The notes: a model not told the origin generated them from the letters alone. A stretch of 34,422 nt of DNA from Akkermansia muciniphila (GCA_945879075.1 CAMCUY010000016.1:1-34422); one strand, 5' to 3'; positions 16,308 through 23,916 are shown, numbered from the stretch's first letter. Program-made: numbers and translations.

Positions 16308-18044
16308 TCAAGGCGTCTGCTCGGGAGCCAGGAAGGATTTCTGGCAGAGCTCGGCGTATTTCCCACCCTGGGCGAGCAGGGTGGCGTGGGTGCCTTGCTC
16401 GATGACCTCGCCCTTCTCCAGCACGTAGATGCGGTCGGCGTTTTGGATGGTGGAAAGCCGGTGCGCGATGACGAAGGCGGTGCGGTTCTCCATCAGCCGG
16501 TCGAGCGCGTCCTGGATCTGGCGTTCGGTCTCGGAATCGACCGACGCGGTGGCCTCGTCGAGTAACAGGATCGGTGCGTTCTTGAGCAGGGCGCGGGCGA
16601 TGGAGAGGCGTTGTTTCTCGCCGCCGGAAAGTTTCACGCCGCGCTCGCCGACGTTGGTATCGAGCTGTTCGGGAAGTTCCTTGACGAAGCGGTCCGCGTG
16701 GGCGGCTTCCAAGGCGGTCCAGAGGTCGGTGTCGGAGGCGTCGCGTTTGGCGAGCTGGAGGTTTTCGCGGACGGTGCCGTTGAATAGGAACGGCTCCTGG
16801 GTGACGTAGGCGAGGTGGCCCCGCAGCGAGGATTTCGCAAGCGTGCCGATGTCAATCCCGTCGATGGTGATTTCGCCGGAGGTCGCTTCATAAAAGCGAG
16901 CCAGCAGGGACAGCACCGTGGTTTTTCCCGCACCCGTCGACCCTACGAGCGCGATGGTCTGGCCGGGTTGGGCGTCGAGTGTGACCCCGTGCAGCGTCGG
17001 TTGATCCTGATAGGCGAAGGTGACGTTTTCGAAACGCACGTGGCCCGCGATTTCTGCGGGGAGCGCGGTGCCGCGGGTGGAGTTGGGTTCCTCCTCGGCG
17101 TCCAGGATGTCGAACACCCGGTCCGCCGCCGCGCGACCTGACAGGATCATCTGATTGAGCGAGTTCAGGCGGTCGATCGGCTCGTAAAACAGCGAGAGGA
17201 ACAGCAGGAATTTCGTGAAATCGCCGATGGTCAGCTCCCCCTTCATCACCGCGCCGCCGCCGAAGGCAAGGACCAGCACGTAGCCGGTCATCCGCAGGAA
17301 CGACATGCCCGGCGAGTAGAACGCCCACCATTTCATCATCCGCAGCGAGGCGACCCGCAGCAGGTTGGAAAACTGGTTGAAGCGGGAATGCTCGGCCGCC
17401 TCCGCCGCGTAGGCCTTGATCTGGCGGACTCCGGAGATGTTGTCGTGGAGCAGCGCGTTCAAATCGGAAGCCGCATCGCGCTGGTTCCGATAGCGGTCAC
17501 GGCCCTGGGTCGAATAGATCCACGCGCCCACGACCAGAAACGGCACCGGCAGGGTCGCCCACGCCGCCACCGTGGGATTGAGGAAAAACAGGAAGATCCC
17601 GATGCCGAGCACTTGCAGCGCGGCGATCAACCCCTGTTCGATCCCGTCGATGAGCACCCGCTCCATGTTGGTGACGTCCTCGACCACCCGCGTCATGATG
17701 TCGCCGGTCCGGCGCGTGTCGAACCACTGGAGCGGCAGGCGCTGGATTTTTTCATAAAGATCCGAGCGGATGTCGAAGATGACCTTTTGCTCAAAGATGT
17801 TGTTGATGAAAATCCGGACCGAATTGAGCCCGTCCTTGATCAGGAATCCGAGCAAGGCGATGAAGATCCAAAAGGAAAATTCATCGTGGCGGGCGGGGTT
17901 CGGGATGATTTTGTCGATCACGAAACCCGTCGCGTTCGGGAACACGAACACCGCCAAGGTCATGCCGACCGCACAGAAAAGCTGCGCCGCCGCCAGGCCC
18001 GGGTAGTGGCGTAAGTAAGAAAAGACGCGGACAATCGACTTCAT
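16308..18044 (-). CDS. MsbA-like ABC exporter (fused permease and ATPase)
   Basis: This 578-residue half-transporter would act as a homodimer. The N-terminal 320 residues hold about six membrane helices, with the family segment LPLQWFDTRRTGDIMTRVVEDV. The ATPase part has Walker A GSTGAGKTT, a Q-loop in AYVTQEPFLFNGTVREN, signature LSGGEKQR, Walker B ILLLDEATASVD and switch His in VIAHRLST. All catalytic residues are present, so it should be active. Likely substrates are lipid A-core, other lipids or hydrophobic compounds; sequence alone cannot choose. It is divergent from the coiled-coil pair, with a 153-bp spacer in which I see no clear promoter. Confidence 0.93.
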   Translation of the reverse strand: MKSIVRVFSYLRHYPGLAAAQLFCAVGMTLAVFVFPNATGFVIDKIIPNPARHDEFSFWIFIALLGFLIKDGLNSVRIFINNIFEQKVIFDIRSDLYEKIQRLPLQWFDTRRTGDIMTRVVEDVTNMERVLIDGIEQGLIAALQVLGIGIFLFFLNPTVAAWATLPVPFLVVGAWIYSTQGRDRYRNQRDAASDLNALLHDNISGVRQIKAYAAEAAEHSRFNQFSNLLRVASLRMMKWWAFYSPGMSFLRMTGYVLVLAFGGGAVMKGELTIGDFTKFLLFLSLFYEPIDRLNSLNQMILSGRAAADRVFDILDAEEEPNSTRGTALPAEIAGHVRFENVTFAYQDQPTLHGVTLDAQPGQTIALVGSTGAGKTTVLSLLARFYEATSGEITIDGIDIGTLAKSSLRGHLAYVTQEPFLFNGTVRENLQLAKRDASDTDLWTALEAAHADRFVKELPEQLDTNVGERGVKLSGGEKQRLSIARALLKNAPILLLDEATASVDSETERQIQDALDRLMENRTAFVIAHRLSTIQNADRIYVLEKGEVIEQGTHATLLAQGGKYAELCQKSFLAPEQTP

Positions 18045-18197
18045 GGGAGGCCAAGAGCGATGCCCCCCGGTGAGTGCTTTGTAAAGCCAAGGTGGAGTGA
18101 AGTTTGAAAGTCTCTGAAATTTGGGGTTGCGGAGGGCAAACCGGACTTCCTAGTGTCGCGCCACGCAAGGATTTCACTGCTCACTCAAAAAGAACCC

Positions 18198-18989
18198 ATG
18201 TCCAAAGTCTTCGGAATTCTCACAGCAATCGCCCTCGGCCTCTCGGCTCTCATTGCTTCCAAAAACCAAGCTGAATTCGAGTCCCGCACTGCGGAGACCG
18301 CAGCCGAAAAGGACCTTCTCACCAAGGCTCAAGCCCGCCTCAAGGCAGCCCAGGAAGTGCTTGCGGCCCTCCCTGTCGAACGCGCCGGCGTGGATGCGGA
18401 GGTCGAAACCTTGACCGCCACCGAAGCGCGCCAGCAGAAAACCAATGCCGGAATCAAGGCGGAGATCGAAGCCACCACCGCCAAGATCGCCGCGAATCAG
18501 GAGGAACTCGACGGCATCCGTGACAAGACTTCCAAAATGGGAGATTTGAAGGAGCTCGCCTCCAAGATGCGCGCCACCAGCGGCGAACTCGAGGAGTTGG
18601 CCCAGTCGATCACGGCAAACGAGGCGAAACTCGCCAATCTCACCGCCCAGGATGCTTCCACGAACACTCAAATTGGCGATGCTAAAAGCAAGTTCGACTG
18701 TTTCAGCAACAGTCGGTCACTTCCCTCGCTGAAAACACGGATTCGTTCGATTTATCCGAACTGGGGCTTCGTGACCCTTGCCTCCGGCAACAGTGCCGGC
18801 GTGGTGATCAACTCAACCCTCGACGTCATTCGTGAAGGCGAAACGATCGCCAAACTTCTGGTTACCGCGGTCGAGAGCAACTCATCATCCGCCAGCATCG
18901 TGCCGGATTCCCTGGCGCCGGACGTGACCCTGATGGTGGGCGATCAAGTGATTCCCGGTCCAGCAGCTGTTATAACCGCCAGCAACTGA
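18198..18989 (+). CDS. Membrane-anchored coiled-coil protein, paralogue 1
   Basis: This 263-residue protein starts at the ATG at 18198. One N-terminal hydrophobic helix (FGILTAIALGLSALIA) is either a signal anchor or an uncleaved signal. Residues about 25-170 are a long coiled coil rich in Ala, Glu, Lys and Gln. The last 80 residues form a compact beta-type domain beginning YPNWGFVTLASGNSAG and ending LMVGDQVIPG. The layout loosely recalls MreC, but no family is recognised. The next gene has the same architecture and shared motifs, so the pair probably arose by duplication and may form a hetero-oligomer in the periplasm. A poor leader (AGAACCC) precedes the start. Confidence 0.8.
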   Translation: MSKVFGILTAIALGLSALIASKNQAEFESRTAETAAEKDLLTKAQARLKAAQEVLAALPVERAGVDAEVETLTATEARQQKTNAGIKAEIEATTAKIAANQEELDGIRDKTSKMGDLKELASKMRATSGELEELAQSITANEAKLANLTAQDASTNTQIGDAKSKFDCFSNSRSLPSLKTRIRSIYPNWGFVTLASGNSAGVVINSTLDVIREGETIAKLLVTAVESNSSSASIVPDSLAPDVTLMVGDQVIPGPAAVITASN

Positions 18990-19027
18990 TCTCCGGATTT
19001 TTTCAACACCCATTTCAAGGATATCTC

Positions 19028-19837
19028 ATGAAACCCATTCTTTACTCCGTCGCAATCGTCGCAGCATGCGGTGCCGCGTTTCTATCGTTCACTAAGTCTC
19101 AAAAATTCAAGGCTCTTGAATCGGACCGGGTCGAAACGATCGCCACCAAGAAACAGACACTTGCTGATGCCGATGTCGCCGACACTGAAATTAAAAAGGA
19201 AAAGGTGCTGCTTGCCGCTTCCCAAGAGAAACAGGAGTTGCTGACCCAGAGCGTGTCCTCGCTCAAGTCCACCGGAACCTCACTCGCGAACGATCTTGCC
19301 AAAGTGAACGAGGATCTCAAAAGCCAGGATGAGGAATACGCTCAGCTTGAAAAAGCCCTTGAGGAGGTCAACAAGATCCTTGCTGATCTCGGCGGTGGCG
19401 TGACTCTCGATACCCTGCCGGATAAAATCCAACAGATCGACGACGATAAGAAAGCCAAGCAGACGAAACTTGAAGAGCTCGAAGTGCTTGTCGGCGGTGC
19501 TGAGAAAAGCCTCGCCACCAGCAGCGCTGAACTGGACCGCCTTACCAAGCGGATGATCGAGCGCAACGTGCGGATCGGCCGCAATTCGATGGACGCGGTC
19601 GTCACTGCGGTGAATCAGGATTGGGGATTCCTGGTCATCGGTGCCGGTTCGAATTCCGGTTTTACTCCGCAGACCGGACTGTTGGTCGAGCGCGACGGAC
19701 GCAAGATCGGCCGGGTGCGTCCCTCCGCGATCGAGCCGACCCAGACGATCGCCGAGATTGACCTTGGGAGCCTCTCCTCCGGCGTGCGACTCCAGCCCGG
19801 TGACCGCGTGATTCTCGCCCAACCGGTGGCCAACTGA
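19028..19837 (+). CDS. Membrane-anchored coiled-coil protein, paralogue 2
   Basis: This is 269 residues long, 38 bp after paralogue 1, with a clear AAGGA ribosome binding site at 19017-19021. The N-terminus has a signal-anchor helix (ILYSVAIVAACGAAFLSF), then a coiled coil to about residue 190. The C-terminal domain carries QDWGFLVIGAGSNSG, LLVERDGRKIGRV and LQPGDRVILA. These align with NWGF, GNSAG, LDVIREGETI and VGDQVI of paralogue 1. Function is unknown; a periplasmic scaffold or spacer is inferred. A strong intrinsic terminator follows, so the two genes form a complete transcription unit. Confidence 0.82.
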   Translation: MKPILYSVAIVAACGAAFLSFTKSQKFKALESDRVETIATKKQTLADADVADTEIKKEKVLLAASQEKQELLTQSVSSLKSTGTSLANDLAKVNEDLKSQDEEYAQLEKALEEVNKILADLGGGVTLDTLPDKIQQIDDDKKAKQTKLEELEVLVGGAEKSLATSSAELDRLTKRMIERNVRIGRNSMDAVVTAVNQDWGFLVIGAGSNSGFTPQTGLLVERDGRKIGRVRPSAIEPTQTIAEIDLGSLSSGVRLQPGDRVILAQPVAN

Positions 19838-19854
19838 TCAAACTATTTATTTCC

Positions 19855-19892
19855 AAAAGCTCCGCAGGCTTGCATGCCGCGGAGCTTTTTTT
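19855..19892 (+). terminator. Intrinsic terminator after the coiled-coil pair
   Basis: AAAAGCTCCGC at 19855-19865 pairs perfectly with GCGGAGCTTTT at 19879-19889 around a 13-nt loop, and a run of seven T follows at 19886-19892. It is 18 bp after the stop of paralogue 2. This is the only textbook Rho-independent terminator I found in the window. Confidence 0.92.
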
Positions 19893-19902
19893 ATGGTCGG
19901 GC

Positions 19903-20094
19903 ATGAAGCGAAATTTCTCTCTGTTGCTGCTCGTCGTTGCCGCCAGTCTCGGGTTCTCCTCCTGTGCCGACGAGCCTGCGAGGAGGCCCGTGGGGCCGGT
20001 TTCCGAAACCAGCAAGATCCCGTGGAACAGCCCGGTGGCCGGTCAAGGTCAAGGTCAGTTCGGCATGATGCCGCAGAACCAATACCGCCGCTGA
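19903..20094 (+). CDS. Small lipoprotein
   Basis: This 63-residue protein starts at the ATG at 19903, just past the terminator; an upstream in-frame ATG at 19870 would lie inside the terminator loop and is unlikely. MKRNFSLLLLVVAASLGFSSC is a lipoprotein signal with lipobox LGFSSC and the acylated Cys at position 21. Asp at the second mature position (CADEP; the order is C-A-D) does not give a clear sorting signal. The mature part is about 40 residues, polar, with GQGQGQFGMMPQNQ at the end. No family is recognised. It is convergent with rlmH, whose stop is 13 bp away. Confidence 0.7.
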   Translation: MKRNFSLLLLVVAASLGFSSCADEPARRPVGPVSETSKIPWNSPVAGQGQGQFGMMPQNQYRR

Positions 20095-20107
20095 TCTTGC
20101 GGGCGTC

Positions 20108-20551
20108 TCAATCCCGGTGGTAAGGCGAGCCGCTTTTCAGTGAAGCCACTCGGTAAAGCTGTTCTAGCAGGACGAGCAGCGCGAGTTCATGCTGCAGAGT
20201 GAATGGGGAGAGCGTTAGGACAAGGTCGCACTTTCCCCGCAGCGCCTCGTTGTGACCGTCGGCCGCGCCGATCAGGAACGCCACGGTCTTCACGTCGCCG
20301 CGCATTTCAAGCGCCTCGAGTTTGTCGGCGAATTTGCGAGTCGTCAGACACTCGCCGCGCTCGTCAAGCGCGACGCGGTAACAGCCTTGAGAACGTTCCA
20401 GCAGGCGTTCCGAAACCTCGTCCCGGTTGCCCGCCTTGATCACGACCAGTTCGTGCCCGCCGGCGCGCGACAGGCGTTTCAGATACTCTTCCACACCCGC
20501 TTTGGCGTAAGCGAGCGCGGGCTTGCCGGCGACGATGAGACGAATTTGCAT
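20108..20551 (-). CDS. rlmH: 23S rRNA pseudouridine-1915 N3-methyltransferase
   Basis: This 147-residue SPOUT methyltransferase has nearly the standard length of about 155. RlmH methylates the pseudouridine at position 1915 in helix 69 of 23S rRNA on 70S ribosomes. Diagnostic features are the SAM-binding knot FLIGAADGHNEALR, LTLSPFTLQHELALLVLLEQLYRV and the invariant C-terminal end PYHRD. The N-terminus MQIRLIVAGK is also typical. It is divergent from the EF-hand lipoprotein with 50 bp between starts. Confidence 0.95.
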   Translation of the reverse strand: MQIRLIVAGKPALAYAKAGVEEYLKRLSRAGGHELVVIKAGNRDEVSERLLERSQGCYRVALDERGECLTTRKFADKLEALEMRGDVKTVAFLIGAADGHNEALRGKCDLVLTLSPFTLQHELALLVLLEQLYRVASLKSGSPYHRD

Positions 20552-20601
20552 GCGGTGCTTCCGAGCTTGCCCGTTCCTCGCTGCCGCGCCAGCCTCAATC
20601 C

Positions 20602-20934
20602 ATGACGAAGCTCATGATTGTGCCGTTGATTCTCTCCCTAGCCGCCTGCGCCAGCGGTCCCGGGCCTGTTACTCCTGAAAACCAGACCGAGCGACAGATG
20701 CTCGGGCTCCTCGAAAAATTCGACCGCTGGGATGACGATGGCAATGGCGAGTTGACCGCGAAAGAAGTGGACCACGGCATCAACCGCTTCAAGGGCACGC
20801 CGATGGAGGTTAATTACACCGGCAAGCAAGTCATCGGGTTTTACGACACCGACCACAGCGGCTCCGTGTCGCTGCGGGAAGCGCAAGCCGGCTATCATCG
20901 CGCCCGTGAGCTGGAGGGCCGACTCAACCGATGA
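20602..20934 (+). CDS. EF-hand lipoprotein
   Basis: This 110-residue protein has a lipoprotein signal (MTKLMIVPLILSLAAC, lipobox SLAAC). Two EF-hand loops follow. The first, DDDGNGELTAKE, has acidic or Asn ligands at 1, 3, 5 and Glu at 12. The second, DTDHSGSVSLRE, has Asp, Asp, Ser and Glu at the same positions. It should bind Ca2+ at the outer or inner membrane surface. Its stop overlaps the next start as ATGA, so translation is coupled to the methyltransferase. The functional link between an exported Ca2+ protein and a cytoplasmic enzyme is not obvious. Confidence 0.85.
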   Translation: MTKLMIVPLILSLAACASGPGPVTPENQTERQMLGLLEKFDRWDDDGNGELTAKEVDHGINRFKGTPMEVNYTGKQVIGFYDTDHSGSVSLREAQAGYHRARELEGRLNR

Positions 20935-21665
20935 ACTCCATCTATGAATCCGAAAAGCTTGTTGCGGAGTATCTGTTATTCCATTTCGGCAGGCCGGAGG
21001 AAATCCTGACTCCGGATCGCGTCTGGCCTCAGGGCATGCATGATGCCTTGGACTTCGCTGTCCGCACGACCGCGCATTTCTCTCCGGAAACCGCAGACCG
21101 CGGCTTGGACCTCGGATGCGCCGTCGGCCGCTCGGCCGGTGAAATGTCCCGCACCTGTCGCGAGGTGGTCGGCATCGATTTCTCCCACGCTTTCATCCAT
21201 GCCGCGGAGGCTTTGAGAGATGGAAAACCGCTGGCCTTCGACCGCCGGGAGGAAGCGTCCCGGGTGACGGCTCTCGAAGCCCGGTTTCCCGCCGGGATTG
21301 ACGGCTCCAGGCTCCATTTCCAACAAGGCGACGCCATGCACCTGTCGCCGGACCTCGGCGCTTTCGACCGCGTTCATGCGGCGAACCTGCTCTGCCGCCT
21401 GCCAGAACCGGAAAAATTGTTAGCCCGGCTTCCCGCCTTGGTGAAACCGGGCGGCGAGCTCGTGCTGGCGACGCCGTGCACGTGGCTTGAGGAATTCACC
21501 CCGCCGCGGAACTGGCCCGTTAGCGGGACTTTCGAGTGGCTGGAATCCACGCTCGCGTCCTCCTTCACACTGCTGCGCCGGGCGGACGAACCCTTCCTGA
21601 TCCGCGAGACCGCCCGCAAGTTCCAGTGGACCACCTCGCTGGTCACCGTCTGGCGGAAAAAGTAG
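20931..21665 (+). CDS. Stand-alone 4-mercaptohistidine N1-methyltransferase-like protein (OvoA C-terminal domain family)
   Basis: This 244-residue SAM-dependent methyltransferase matches the C-terminal domain of OvoA, which methylates 4(5)-mercaptohistidine in ovothiol synthesis. Seen motifs are LDLGCAVGRSAGEMSR (SAM motif I), VVGIDFSHAFIHAA, AANLLCRLPEPEKLL, TWLEEFTPPRNW and PFLIRETARKFQW close to the end. The last two are very characteristic of that family. The protein has no DinB or FGE-type sulfoxide synthase domain, and no such gene is in the window, so the partner must be elsewhere or the substrate differs. It resembles the separate methyltransferases of ovothiol-like or selenium-containing histidine pathways. 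Its stop lies inside a large inverted repeat shared with tsaB. Confidence 0.85.
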   Translation: MNSIYESEKLVAEYLLFHFGRPEEILTPDRVWPQGMHDALDFAVRTTAHFSPETADRGLDLGCAVGRSAGEMSRTCREVVGIDFSHAFIHAAEALRDGKPLAFDRREEASRVTALEARFPAGIDGSRLHFQQGDAMHLSPDLGAFDRVHAANLLCRLPEPEKLLARLPALVKPGGELVLATPCTWLEEFTPPRNWPVSGTFEWLESTLASSFTLLRRADEPFLIRETARKFQWTTSLVTVWRKK

Positions 21666-21720
21666 TCCAGGACTTCAGTCCGCTCTTTGAATTTAAGAAG
21701 CGGACTGAACTCCTCGACTA
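21662..21720. terminator. Large inverted repeat between convergent genes
   Basis: TTCAGTCCGCT (21674-21684) and AGCGGACTGAA (21699-21709) are perfect arms. Imperfect pairing continues outwards (AGTAGTCC-AGGA with TCCTCGACTA) so the element spans nearly 60 bp. It contains both the methyltransferase stop (21663-21665) and the tsaB stop (21693-21695). The AT-rich apex (CTTTGAATTTAAG) could serve as a bidirectional terminator; it may also be a REP-like repeat. Confidence 0.75.
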
Positions 21721-22385
21721 CCTTGAGGCTTGGCCGGGGTGATGTGCGGCGGCTTGAGATACATCGGCTGCGGCGATTCGGTGAGCCACTTCTCCCTGAC
21801 TTCCGGGCGCGTCGCCCGCCACGCCTGCCACAGCCGTTCCGCATTCGGGAATTCAAGCCGCACCTGCTCCCGAAGCTCCGGAGGAAGGGGAAAGCGTCCG
21901 GGTTCCTCAAAGGAAATAACCGATAGCCCGCCCGCGATCGCCTCCGCGACGATGACTTCCAGCCCGCTTGCATCGGTGAGTCCGGGCCCGGCCAGCAACC
22001 GGGAATTTTCCATCCTGGCCGTCCAGAAACTGCCGCGGCGGGCGTCGCCGATGGCCAAGCAGGGCGCTCCGCCATGTGCCGATGGCACAGCCAGGATCGA
22101 CGGCACCGCCACCGCCGGGCAGCCGCAGGCGATCGCCACCCCTTGCGCCGCGGCGATTCCCACCCGAGTGCCGCTGTAGCTGCCGGGTCCGCTGCCGACG
22201 AGAACGAGACCGGTTTCAACCCCGCCCTGCCCGTCGAGCAGTTCCTGGAGCGGGGCAAACAGCACGGCGTTGTGGCTGCGGTCACTGGTGAATTCGCGCT
22301 GCTCCAAATGTCCGCCCGGCCCGATGGTCGCGAGCGAGGCGCGGGGCGTGGAGGTCTCAATCACCAAAGTGAACGTGGCGGTCAT
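21693..22385 (-). CDS. tsaB: tRNA threonylcarbamoyladenosine synthesis protein TsaB
   Basis: This 230-residue TsaB is a catalytically inactive Kae1-like ASKHA protein that scaffolds TsaD in making t6A at position 37 of tRNAs reading ANN codons. The N-terminus LVIETSTPRASLA and SHNAVLFAPLQELL are typical. The best motif is GLVLVGSGPGSYSGTRVGIAAAQGVA. The C-terminal half is Pro/Arg-rich and less conserved, ending with PMYLKPP, which matches the usual PxYLR ending. tRNA-Thr(UGU), a t6A substrate, is encoded upstream on the same strand. tsaD, tsaC and tsaE are not in the window. Confidence 0.92.
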   Translation of the reverse strand: MTATFTLVIETSTPRASLATIGPGGHLEQREFTSDRSHNAVLFAPLQELLDGQGGVETGLVLVGSGPGSYSGTRVGIAAAQGVAIACGCPAVAVPSILAVPSAHGGAPCLAIGDARRGSFWTARMENSRLLAGPGLTDASGLEVIVAEAIAGGLSVISFEEPGRFPLPPELREQVRLEFPNAERLWQAWRATRPEVREKWLTESPQPMYLKPPHITPAKPQGSRGVQSAS

Positions 22386-22498
22386 GAGAAGAGGCTAAAG
22401 AGCGACCCGCGAACCCGCCAGCTTGGTTTCAACGAATGGTTTCGTGGGGCAGATTCAAGCGGCCAGTGCAATAAAACCCGCCATAAATCCTTGTAAAG

Positions 22499-22573
22499 TG
22501 GAGCCGGCTATCAGAGTCGAACTGATGACCTACTGATTACAAATCAGTTGCTCTACCACTGAGCTAAGCCGGC
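22499..22573 (-). tRNA. tRNA-Thr (anticodon UGU)
   Basis: Read on the minus strand, the acceptor GCCGGCT pairs with AGCCGGC, followed by discriminator T and an encoded CCA at 22501-22499. The D-stem GCTC/GAGC, anticodon stem ACTGA/TCAGT with loop TTTGTAA (anticodon TGT), and T-stem ATCAG/CTGAT with loop TTCGACT all fold. The body is 72 nt before CCA. The A at position 37 is the t6A site expected in a threonine tRNA. Confidence 0.96.
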
Positions 22574-22802
22574 TGGGGTTCCATGGAACGAGGCGGAGTA
22601 TTCTCATTCCAGCCCGGCCGCAAAGCGCAAATTCCACGGGAGCGAGGAATTTTTTTCCGGGCCGGTCACGCTGCCATGCGCCAGCCACGGAATGCGCCAC
22701 GTTTGACATGAAACCCGTTTCATGGAGATAGTTCCGCGTTCCAACTCTCTCCCGGCGTGCCGACGTCGTCCATGATCGCCACCCTCTCCAATCTCCAATT
22801 CC
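22574..22802. other. Spacer upstream of rlmN with a promoter and palindrome
   Basis: These 229 bp separate the 5' end of the tRNA gene from rlmN. No gene is evident. The only clear structure is the TTGACA box and CATGAAAC palindrome at 22703-22732, annotated separately. Short open frames through the region lack plausible composition. Confidence 0.6.
22703..22732 (+). promoter_or_regulatory. Promoter with an embedded palindromic operator
   Basis: A consensus -35 TTGACA at 22703-22708 is followed after 18 bp by GATAGT (22727-22732, four of six matches to TATAAT). CATGAAAC-CC-GTTTCATG at 22707-22724 fills the spacer with perfect 8-bp arms. The arms resemble LacI-family half sites (TGAAAC). The next gene in this direction is rlmN, 70 bp downstream. 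Confidence 0.55.
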
Positions 22803-23885
22803 GTGCTCCCATCCCTCACCGGCCAATCCCCGGAACATCTCGCCGCCTGGCTCAAGGACGCCGGCGAACCCGCTTTCCGCGCCGACCAGATCCTCGAATG
22901 GGTGTGGAAAAAAAAAGTCACCTCCATCGCGGCGATGACCAACCTGCCCGCCGCCCTCCGCGCGAAATTGGCAGACTCGTTCCGCCTCGCCGCGCTTGAA
23001 CACAGCACCACCCAGGGCTCTGCCGACACCACCCGCAAGTTCCTCTTCCGCCTGCACGACGGCCGCTACGTGGAAAGCGTGCTGATCCCGGCGAACCCCG
23101 CGCTCTACGGCGAGAAATCCGACCGCCGCACGCTCTGCGTCTCCTCGCAGGTCGGCTGTGCTTATGGCTGCAAGTTCTGCGCCTCCGGGCTCGCCGGCTT
23201 CACCCGCAATCTTGACGCCGCGGAAATCGCCGGGCAGGTCCTCGCCGCGGAGCAGCTTTCCGGCGAGCGCGTCGATTCCCTCGTCTTCATGGGCATGGGC
23301 GAACCGCTCGCCAACCTCGACAACCTGCTAGCCGCCATCGCCCTCATCACCGGCCCGAAAACCCTGCATCTCGGCGCGCGCCACCTCACCATTTCCACCT
23401 CCGGCCTCGTCCCGCAGATCAAACAGCTCGCCGAGCACCCGCAGCAAATCCGCCTCGCGATTTCACTCCACGGCGCCACCGACGACGTCCGCCAGCAGAT
23501 CATGCCGATCAACAAAAAGTGGCCGGTCGCCGAGTTGTTCGCCGCGCTCGACCATTGGAACGCGAAGAAGACCCAGAAGCTCACGCTCGAATACATCCTC
23601 ATCCAGGACGTCAACGACTCACTCGAACAAGCCGCCATCCTCGCCCGCCACGCCCGGCGGTTAGGCGCAAAGGTGAACCTCATTCCCTACAACACTGTCG
23701 AGGGGCTGGAATGGAAACGCCCGCCGAACAACCACTGCCGCGCGTTCCAGCAGGTGCTGCAGAGCGCCGGTGTCACCGCGAACCTGCGCCTCGAAAAAGG
23801 CCACGACATCGACGCCGCCTGTGGCCAGCTCCGCCTCAAGCAGGAGACCGAGGAAGGCATCATCGCAGCGCCCGCGAAGGGCTAA
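22803..23885 (+). CDS. rlmN: Dual-specificity RNA methyltransferase RlmN
   Basis: This 360-residue radical-SAM enzyme makes 2-methyladenosine at A2503 of 23S rRNA and at A37 of some tRNAs. The [4Fe-4S] cysteines are C119, C123 and C126 in GCAYGCKFCAS. The second catalytic cysteine is about C340 in GHDIDAACGQLR. Other motifs are VFMGMGEPLANLDN, LTISTSGLVP, LAISLHGATDDVRQQIMP and NLIPYN. Translation begins with GTG; no better ATG exists in frame. A run of nine A at 22908-22916 encodes Lys-Lys-Lys, a possible slippage site. It is convergent with the acyl carrier protein gene, with a small hairpin between them. Confidence 0.96.
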   Translation: MLPSLTGQSPEHLAAWLKDAGEPAFRADQILEWVWKKKVTSIAAMTNLPAALRAKLADSFRLAALEHSTTQGSADTTRKFLFRLHDGRYVESVLIPANPALYGEKSDRRTLCVSSQVGCAYGCKFCASGLAGFTRNLDAAEIAGQVLAAEQLSGERVDSLVFMGMGEPLANLDNLLAAIALITGPKTLHLGARHLTISTSGLVPQIKQLAEHPQQIRLAISLHGATDDVRQQIMPINKKWPVAELFAALDHWNAKKTQKLTLEYILIQDVNDSLEQAAILARHARRLGAKVNLIPYNTVEGLEWKRPPNNHCRAFQQVLQSAGVTANLRLEKGHDIDAACGQLRLKQETEEGIIAAPAKG

Positions 23886-23893
23886 CAACGGCC

Positions 23894-23908
23894 GGAGCGT
23901 CCCGCTCC
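23894..23908. repeat. Short hairpin GGAGCG-TCC-CGCTCC
   Basis: Perfect 6-bp arms lie in the 31-bp gap between the convergent rlmN and acyl carrier protein stops. No T-run follows on either strand. It may be a weak bidirectional terminator or part of a REP-like element. Confidence 0.5.
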
Positions 23909-23916
23909 TGCGGAAC

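Noticed and set aside
18696-18714. Inverted repeat GACTGTT-TCAGC-AACAGTC inside the first coiled-coil gene
   Set aside because: A 7-bp stem within a well-supported coding region is easily explained by chance and codon content.
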